Below, in pieces: positions 5,621 through 10,141 of a DNA stretch of 10,141 nt (its first letter is position 1; every line of letters begins with the position of its first letter). Origin of the DNA: Candidatus Albibeggiatoa sp. nov. BB20 (GTDB taxonomy: Bacteria > Pseudomonadota > Gammaproteobacteria > Beggiatoales > Beggiatoaceae); contig JADGDW010000160.1 of assembly GCA_016744725.1 (NCBI GenBank), positions 1 through 10,141 of the forward strand, written 5' to 3'. The notes below the pieces were generated by a model. That model did not search any database. It worked only from the letters and a program-made list of their open reading frames with translations, and had not been told where the DNA came from. A program made the translations under genes and the position numbers.

Positions 5621-6178
5621 TTACGCCTCCTTCCATTGATTTGCCGATACAAGTTCTGCCGCTTTGATAATTAAACTCAAGTTTTTATCTAATGTTGGCC
5701 CTTTGAATTTCTGTTGTAACACTTTCTGCAATGAGGCTTGTGACAAAATGCCTGTTAAAGCGAAAAAGGCGGCGAGTAATGCGGTGTTGGGTACAGGTCG
5801 CCCAAGGATTTCTTTGGCTAATGCGCCTGCGGGAATGGTTGTGATTTCGCGTTTAAATTCAGTGCTGGCCTCTTCACTACTGAGACTTGAGTTGACTAAA
5901 ATTCTACCTTTGGGCATTAAGCCGCTGAGTACACCGGGGACGTGTAGTAAGGCTTGGTCTTGAATAATGAGGAAATCGGGGGCAGTGACTTGGTTACGTT
6001 GTAAAATGGGTTCATCATTAATACGGACAAATGCCATCACAGGTGCGCCACGACGTTCTGCGCCAAAATTAGGGAACGCTTGTCCATGACGACCTTCTTC
6101 AAAGGCAGCCATTGCTAACAAATATGCAGCAACAACATTGCCTTGCCCTCCTCTTCCATGTATGCGGATTTCAATCAT
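5621..6178 (-). CDS. porG: 2-oxoacid:ferredoxin oxidoreductase, gamma subunit
   Basis: This 185-aa protein is the gamma subunit of the same complex and the first gene of the operon. The N-terminus MIEIRIHGRGGQGNVVAA carries the family GRGGQG loop (8-13). It is followed by GRHGQAFPNFGAERRGAPV (29-47) and a conserved RINDEPI region (52-58), all typical of the POR gamma domain (PF01558). The length is normal for a stand-alone gamma subunit. AAAGGAG lies about 9 nt upstream of the ATG at 6176-6178. In many four-subunit enzymes the next gene is delta, a small protein with two [4Fe-4S] clusters; here alpha follows directly, so delta is missing from the operon. The symbol varies between naming schemes (porG or porC). 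Confidence 0.87.
   Translation of the reverse strand: MIEIRIHGRGGQGNVVAAYLLAMAAFEEGRHGQAFPNFGAERRGAPVMAFVRINDEPILQRNQVTAPDFLIIQDQALLHVPGVLSGLMPKGRILVNSSLSSEEASTEFKREITTIPAGALAKEILGRPVPNTALLAAFFALTGILSQASLQKVLQQKFKGPTLDKNLSLIIKAAELVSANQWKEA
5626..5632 (-). promoter_or_regulatory. Shine-Dalgarno site that fixes the alpha-subunit start
   Basis: On the minus strand AAGGAGG stands 6 nt upstream of ATG 5619, inside the last codons of the gamma gene (its Lys-Glu-Ala and stop). The spacing is ideal, so ribosomes finishing gamma can restart at alpha. It argues against the longer alpha reading frame starting at 5652. Confidence 0.8.
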
Positions 6179-6312
6179 GTCCTCATACTCCTTTGGTTGA
6201 ATTTATTGGAGTGTTGTTTTAATTATTGTGTGTTGTCATTGTGCGAATAATCAGCGGAAATGTCTATAGTTAGTTTTGGAAATGGTGATTGGAGTATGAT
6301 TAGATGAAATAT

Positions 6313-6341
6313 TTGACAAACTTTACTGTCTTAAATGAGAA
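6313..6341 (+). promoter_or_regulatory. Candidate promoter for the LamG-domain gene in the divergent intergenic region
   Basis: The 209-bp gap between the divergent gamma and LamG genes must hold both promoters. A perfect -35 hexamer TTGACA lies at 6313-6318. At 17 bp spacing the -10 (TGAGAA) is poor, while better TAAAAT and TATAAA hexamers lie at 6348 and 6355, too far away for a standard spacer. For the oxidoreductase operon I see no convincing -35/-10 pair on the minus strand. The assignment is weak. Confidence 0.25.
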
Positions 6342-6387
6342 CATCCATAAAATTTATAAATATTATCAATACTGGAGGTAGGTAGTT

Positions 6388-7437
6388 ATGTTAAACAAAA
6401 CATCTACGTTGGTTTTAACGAGTTTTCTGGGATTTGTAGCAGTTGGAAATGCCGTTGCAGATTTAAATGATGGCTTGGTTGCGTATTATCCGTTTGATGG
6501 GAATGCAGAGGATGCTTCTGGGAATGGGAATGATGGTACAGAATATGGTGATTTGAGCTATGTTACAGGTCAAATTGGTCAAGCAGTACAATTTGATGGA
6601 CAAGACCATCATATCAATATTGGAAATTTGCTAAAAAATCAATGCCAATTCACTTTTTCTATATGGATAAATATCGATAAGATTGAAATAGATAGACCTG
6701 AATATTTTGGTATTTTCGGACAACAAGATTTTTCATATCCTTTTGCTTTCAACGATTATAATTTCTATGTTGGCAATAATCAGAATTACAGATCATTTGG
6801 TAGTTCATCTCATTGGGGTGATGGAAAGTATTTTGATAGTCGTGTCATACACCCATTATCAACTAATGAATGGCATTTAATAACTCAAACGTATGATGGA
6901 AATATATTAAGTCAGTTTGACAATGGGATTCTTGTCAATTCAATTGAGGTACAAGATAAGTGTATAGATAATGATTTTGATTTTTTAATCGGACGAACAG
7001 CAGCATATCCTGGATATTTATATACATCCAATTTTTCTGGCTTAGCGGATGATTTTCGTATTTATAACCGTGCTCTTTCCAATACTGAAATTCAACAACT
7101 CCATTGCCAAGAAAATGCTAGCTGTAAACCTTTAAGCGTAGACATTGCTGGTTTTTCTGGAAAATTTGACACTCAATCTACTGTACTGACATGGACTGAA
7201 TTATCAGAGCATTTAGGCTTTAACATTTACCGCGCAGAGCAGCAAAATGGCAAATATATTAATGCCACTAAACTCAATAATTCATTGTATTCCAATCAAG
7301 GTAAAAGTGATGAGTACACATTTATTGATGATAGTGTTGTTGCAGGAAAAGCCTATTACTACGGATTAGAATCCATTGATCTTGCTGGTGAAGTCATTCG
7401 ACATATGGATGATATTATTTCAATCACAACGGAATAA
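6388..7437 (+). CDS. Secreted LamG (concanavalin A-like) domain protein with C-terminal FN3-like domain
   Basis: This 349-aa protein starts at ATG 6388, with GGAGG 9 nt upstream. Residues 1-24 are a signal peptide (MLNKTSTLVLTSFLGFVAVG, then cleavage after AVA). The LamG/jelly-roll domain spans about 28-240. It opens with GLVAYYPFDGNAEDASGNGN and a GQIGQAVQFDG motif, has the inner strand EWHLITQTYDG (161-171), and closes with GLADDFRIYNRALSNTEIQQL (218-238), a classic ending of this family. Four Cys (86, 192, 240, 246) may form disulfides. Residues 262-345 look like an FN3-type sandwich: VLTWTE, FNIYRAEQQNGKY, then YTFIDDSVVAGKAYYYGLES. There is no sorting signal or catalytic motif. It is likely a periplasmic or extracellular carbohydrate- or protein-binding protein. 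It is divergent from the oxidoreductase operon, with no evident functional link. Confidence 0.85.
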   Translation: MLNKTSTLVLTSFLGFVAVGNAVADLNDGLVAYYPFDGNAEDASGNGNDGTEYGDLSYVTGQIGQAVQFDGQDHHINIGNLLKNQCQFTFSIWINIDKIEIDRPEYFGIFGQQDFSYPFAFNDYNFYVGNNQNYRSFGSSSHWGDGKYFDSRVIHPLSTNEWHLITQTYDGNILSQFDNGILVNSIEVQDKCIDNDFDFLIGRTAAYPGYLYTSNFSGLADDFRIYNRALSNTEIQQLHCQENASCKPLSVDIAGFSGKFDTQSTVLTWTELSEHLGFNIYRAEQQNGKYINATKLNNSLYSNQGKSDEYTFIDDSVVAGKAYYYGLESIDLAGEVIRHMDDIISITTE

Positions 7438-7461
7438 TGAATTTAATTTTTTAGTTTGTAT

Positions 7462-7504
7462 ATGCAAGTACCTCTGATTTCTAAAGAGTGCTTGCATTTT
7501 TTAT
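7462..7504 (+). terminator. Rho-independent terminator of the LamG gene
   Basis: The arms ATGCAAGTAC (7462-7471) and GTGCTTGCAT (7488-7497) pair along 10 positions with one G-U. CTCT and AGAG can extend the stem inward. A run of T residues (7497-7502, then ATTTT) follows directly. It lies 25 nt after the stop codon. Confidence 0.8.
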
Positions 7505-7855
7505 TTTGCAAATGATCCTTGGTCTAATCCTAATATCGATTTACTCAGTATAAACACAGATATTACTGACTTTGCATACTATTACGAATATAAAATTTAT
7601 GGTAAATCAGATATTTAAGAGCCAGAGTCGTTTTCATTCGAGATAGAACCAAATGAACATCAAATGAAACTGATGCAGCTTATTCTAAACCATTATGGTG
7701 AGTTATCAGCCTCTCATTTAGAAACATTAACTCATCAAGAAAATCCGTGGAAAACTACAAGAGGAGAGCTAGAGCCAAGTCAGAAAGTGATACCTATGAA
7801 TAAAATGACTCAATACTATGGTAGTTTGTTACAGCATACTTATACACTGATTTAA
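7505..7855 (+). pseudogene. Decayed Panacea-domain (DUF4065, SocA-like) antitoxin gene
   Basis: The frame reads FAYYYEYKIYGKSDI, then TAA (7616-7618), then EPESFSFEIEPNEHQMKLMQ and LILNHYGELSASHLETLTHQ, with ENPWKTTRGE and QKVIPMNKMTQYYGSL to the stop at 7853-7855. The YEYKxYG motif, the YGxLSAxxLExLTH block, the nearby PW and the I-x-x-x-x-M-x-x-YY ending match the C-terminal two thirds of Panacea (DUF4065) proteins, known as antitoxins of diverse toxin-antitoxin pairs and as the SocA adaptor. The normal N-terminal part (helices leading to an AWxYGPV motif) is missing, and the in-frame stop breaks what remains. There is no partner toxin beside it. The frame upstream of about 7568 is not recognisable, so the left limit is approximate. 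An ATG at 7664 could still yield a 63-aa fragment. Confidence 0.75.
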
Positions 7856-7896
7856 TTCAAGTTTATCTGTAATTGGTTTTTGTAAAGTCATCTGAA

Positions 7897-7925
7897 AAGA
7901 AGCCAACATCCCTGTCAAGCTTCTT
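7897..7925 (-). terminator. Probable terminator of the multiheme cytochrome gene
   Basis: AAGAAGC (7897-7903) and GCTTCTT (7919-7925) are perfect inverted arms around a 15-nt loop. On the minus strand the stem is followed by TTTTCAGA. It begins 27 nt past the stop codon of the cytochrome gene. The short stem and broken T tract make it moderate evidence. Confidence 0.5.
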
Positions 7926-7952
7926 AAATCAACTGAACTTATATATCAACCA

Positions 7953-10141
7953 TTAATGAGGCAAAGAGTGACAATGATTACAGCCGACTAAATCTCCTTT
8001 ATTAAAACGAACTGTTCTACCTTCCACATTGAGCGCTCTGTCGACTGGCATTTTAGATAATACCGTCCCTAATAAATCCATACCATGACAAGCCTTACAA
8101 CCTTCTTCATCTCGTTCATACATACGTTCATGCTGATGATCGATCCATCTTGGATCATTAACATTGTGCATACCATGAGGACCATTTGTGGTGATAGGTA
8201 AAGTGTTGTCATGGCAGGTTTGACACTCGATAATTGTGCCTGAATGTCCTTGTAGCTGAGTCGCGGTCACATTGTCATTGGCATCTTCATCAGGATTTTC
8301 CCAAATTGCATGGGTGCTACCATGACAACCTTCACAAGCAACCCCGCCATGCCCTTTACTATTGCGGAATAAGGTATTTTCATTTTCAGCAAAACGTTGA
8401 TTTTCAGCTTTAATTGGTGAGGCTGATGCATCGCCTTCTAAATAAGTCTGAATTAAACGGATGCCGGCTGGATGTAATTTCATATTATCCGCATTAAGAT
8501 GATTGACCGCATCACCTGTGTGACAAGATTGACAGCGAGGTGTATCAACCCAAGGTCTACGCGCGGCATTATCATTTTGTCCATCCAAACTACCACCCGC
8601 TAATAATGGATATTCGCCACCAACTGCAAGCATATCACCATGACAATCCTGACATTGTGCTGCTTCACTCATTGCGCCACGTTGACATTGGGTCTGAGTC
8701 CCCGGATGACATTGATAACAATCCTGTTGGGTTTTGCCGCCTGTTGGGAAAATACTTTGTCCATTTTGCTGCAATTTGCCATGATGTTGGTGCATGACTT
8801 GAGACATTGAAGGTAAATTCTTTTGTAAACCTTTTTTGCCTTCTCCCGCTAAATCTAATGCCGCTGAATAATGGCAAGAAGCACATAATACAGGGGTTTG
8901 TTGAGCCAATTGAGTTGCGTGTTCTGCATCATGTAAAAATACGATATTCCATTTTGCTTGCACTTCTAAATTAGTCTCATTTGACCATGTAATGCCTTCC
9001 TTAACAGTGGCAACCGCGCCAGTGGCATGACAGTTTTTACAGTCTGTTTCTTGTGCAACGGGAACAACAACATCGGTACTAGTCAAAAATGTACCTGTCT
9101 GTTTATCATGGGCACTGATGCGTAACATTGGATAAGGATTGGTATTGCCTGCATCGTCTATCGCAGTCATTGGAATACCCGCAGCTTGAAACCATTGTTG
9201 GGCTATTTCATAGTCAAAAGTGGGCGTTTCACTACTGTCGGCTGGCATATACTTGCCACTTAAGCCTTGTCCTTCTGGTAATTCGGTATTAAACAATTGA
9301 TTTGCATATTGCCAAAAGTTAGTTTTACCCACGCTGTAACTATTAATTGAGCCTGCTGGATCAGGAATTGGTGAATAACGGATTTCGACTTCAGCATCAG
9401 ATAATAATTCAGGTTCACGCCCTTGTTTCAATACTTGTGCATTAATCACGTTATAAGGAGGTAAAATTGAAAATACTGAATAATCTTCATCCATACAATG
9501 CATTCCTAAATCATTGAAAGCAAGTAAGGTATAAAATCCATCAACAACGCTAGATGGGACATTGGGGTCTGTTGTATTAGGAACACCATTATCATCATCG
9601 CCATCGTTATCATTATCGCCGTCGTTATCATGGTCGTCATCATCATCATCATCGCCGTCGCCGTCGTTATCATGGTCGTCGCCATCATCATCATCGTCGT
9701 CATTATCATCGTTGTCGTCGTCATCATCATCAGAGTCATTTTGCCCTGAATGTGAATCAACATTGAATTGCACACTATGTAAGTCGCCATACCAGTTAGA
9801 GGAATCTAATGGATTTGAATCTACCAAAGTGGTCAGTTGATACACGGTATATTGACCGGAAGGCACTTCATCAGCGGCAAATTTAAATATAGGATAAGAG
9901 CCACGCAAAGTTTGCCCACGTAGAAAAGGCTGTACTGTTGGGCTAAATCCTTCAGGTGAATAAAACCATAAAACCCCATCTAGTGCCACAGCAATATAAA
10001 GATCAGCCGTTTCATCTGTGTTAAATCGGACTTCTGCTTCTAACGTATCACCTGTGCTTAGCTCCGTTTTAGGGGCGTATAATTCACCAGCGTAAATAGG
10101 TGGTAGGTTTATAAAAAAACCTAATATTCCAAACAGTAAGA
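7953..10141 (-). CDS. Exported multiheme cytochrome c (nine CXXCH sites), 5' end outside the window
   Basis: The frame continues past GTG 9989 to the right edge, so at least 728 residues are seen; the stop is TAA at 7953-7955. The first visible residues, LLFGILGFFINLPPIYAGE, are the hydrophobic core and end of a signal peptide. Next is a beta-rich domain (about 20-130), an aspartate-rich linker (134-184) and then a domain with LLAFNDLGMHCMDEDYSVFS and ILPPYN, a motif I know from bacterial multiheme proteins. Nine CXXCH sites follow, at visible residues 367, 419, 474, 496, 536, 602, 639, 681 and 720, mostly with extra His residues between them (such as HQHHG) that could be distal ligands. It is likely a periplasmic or surface electron carrier. 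The gene is monocistronic here at its 3' end. Redox partner and substrate are unknown. Confidence 0.85.
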   Translation of the reverse strand, partial: LLFGILGFFINLPPIYAGELYAPKTELSTGDTLEAEVRFNTDETADLYIAVALDGVLWFYSPEGFSPTVQPFLRGQTLRGSYPIFKFAADEVPSGQYTVYQLTTLVDSNPLDSSNWYGDLHSVQFNVDSHSGQNDSDDDDDDNDDNDDDDDDGDDHDNDGDGDDDDDDDHDNDGDNDNDGDDDNGVPNTTDPNVPSSVVDGFYTLLAFNDLGMHCMDEDYSVFSILPPYNVINAQVLKQGREPELLSDAEVEIRYSPIPDPAGSINSYSVGKTNFWQYANQLFNTELPEGQGLSGKYMPADSSETPTFDYEIAQQWFQAAGIPMTAIDDAGNTNPYPMLRISAHDKQTGTFLTSTDVVVPVAQETDCKNCHATGAVATVKEGITWSNETNLEVQAKWNIVFLHDAEHATQLAQQTPVLCASCHYSAALDLAGEGKKGLQKNLPSMSQVMHQHHGKLQQNGQSIFPTGGKTQQDCYQCHPGTQTQCQRGAMSEAAQCQDCHGDMLAVGGEYPLLAGGSLDGQNDNAARRPWVDTPRCQSCHTGDAVNHLNADNMKLHPAGIRLIQTYLEGDASASPIKAENQRFAENENTLFRNSKGHGGVACEGCHGSTHAIWENPDEDANDNVTATQLQGHSGTIIECQTCHDNTLPITTNGPHGMHNVNDPRWIDHQHERMYERDEEGCKACHGMDLLGTVLSKMPVDRALNVEGRTVRFNKGDLVGCNHCHSLPH
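9588..9740. repeat. Degenerate trinucleotide tract encoding the Asp-rich linker of the cytochrome
   Basis: About 153 bp consist of ATC, GTC, GCC and TTA-type triplets on the plus strand. On the minus strand this reads as GAT/GAC/GGC/AAT, giving 51 residues of nearly pure Asp with some Asn, Gly and three His. DNDGDGD and DNDGDNDNDGD stretches resemble calcium-binding loops. Internal units recur, such as TCGTTATCATGGTCGTC twice (about 9623 and 9665), so the tract probably grew by in-frame slippage. Changes in repeat number would alter linker length without breaking the frame. Confidence 0.8.

Noticed and set aside
5620..5652. Longer alpha-subunit start (MYRQINGRRRN extension)
   Set aside because: It overlaps the end of the gamma gene, lacks a ribosome site and has no counterpart in the family. 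The ATG at 5619 has a perfect AAGGAGG at 6 nt.
5664..5963. 99-codon plus-strand frame over the gamma gene
   Set aside because: It is antisense to a clearly conserved gamma subunit, with no promoter or ribosome site.
8540..8886. Frames on both strands inside the cytochrome gene
   Set aside because: They are shadows of the heme-rich coding frame and have no recognisable motifs.
9506..9840. Met/Thr-rich and Ser-rich frames over the triplet tract (both strands)
   Set aside because: They are alternative-frame readings of the Asp-rich tract inside the cytochrome frame, which has nine heme motifs downstream and a signal peptide upstream.
7953..9989. Cytochrome gene taken to start at GTG 9989
   Set aside because: The same frame stays open to the right edge and encodes a plausible signal peptide and beta strands before that codon, so the true start is outside the window.

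Overview
The window looks like chromosomal DNA of a moderately AT-rich gammaproteobacterium, most likely a filamentous sulfur bacterium of the Thiotrichales (Beggiatoa/Thioploca type). This is an inference. It rests on two short, near-palindromic intergenic repeat families of a kind I associate with such genomes, on a 2-oxoacid:ferredoxin oxidoreductase operon, and on a large secreted multiheme cytochrome c. No rRNA, tRNA or CRISPR array is seen.

Left part (about 1-3330) is an AT-rich accessory segment. It starts with the remnant of an IS1-like transposase zinc ribbon that runs into a MITE-like repeat. Three small orphan genes follow, none with a firm function: a 98-aa protein with a DUF4279-like C-terminus, an acidic 177-aa protein preceded by a broken or overlapping 58-codon reading frame, and a 420-aa protein with a C-terminal hydrophobic segment. 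Four copies of a roughly 100-bp hairpin-forming repeat (family 1) and two copies plus a fragment of a second repeat (family 2) fill the gaps between genes. Several lie within about 30 nt of a start codon.

Middle part (3345-6178, minus strand) is a compact operon for a TPP-dependent 2-oxoacid:ferredoxin oxidoreductase in the order gamma, alpha, beta. Gamma and alpha are coupled: the alpha Shine-Dalgarno lies inside the gamma stop region. Three 14-bp tandem repeats separate alpha from beta. The ferredoxin-like delta subunit usual for four-subunit enzymes is absent from the window.

Right part: divergent from the operon is a secreted LamG-plus-FN3-like protein (6388-7437) with a good intrinsic terminator. 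Next comes a decayed Panacea-domain (DUF4065, SocA-like antitoxin) pseudogene with an in-frame stop. Convergent with these, and running off the right edge, is an exported cytochrome c with nine CXXCH heme sites and a very acidic aspartate-rich linker encoded by degenerate trinucleotide repeats. Its 5' end is outside the window, but most of a signal peptide is visible.

I do not see a complete, clearly new multi-gene system. The best leads are the repeat-bracketed orphan genes, the out-of-frame ORF pair at 1467-1640/962-1495, the unknown 420-aa protein, the delta-less oxidoreductase operon and the acidic-linker nonaheme cytochrome.
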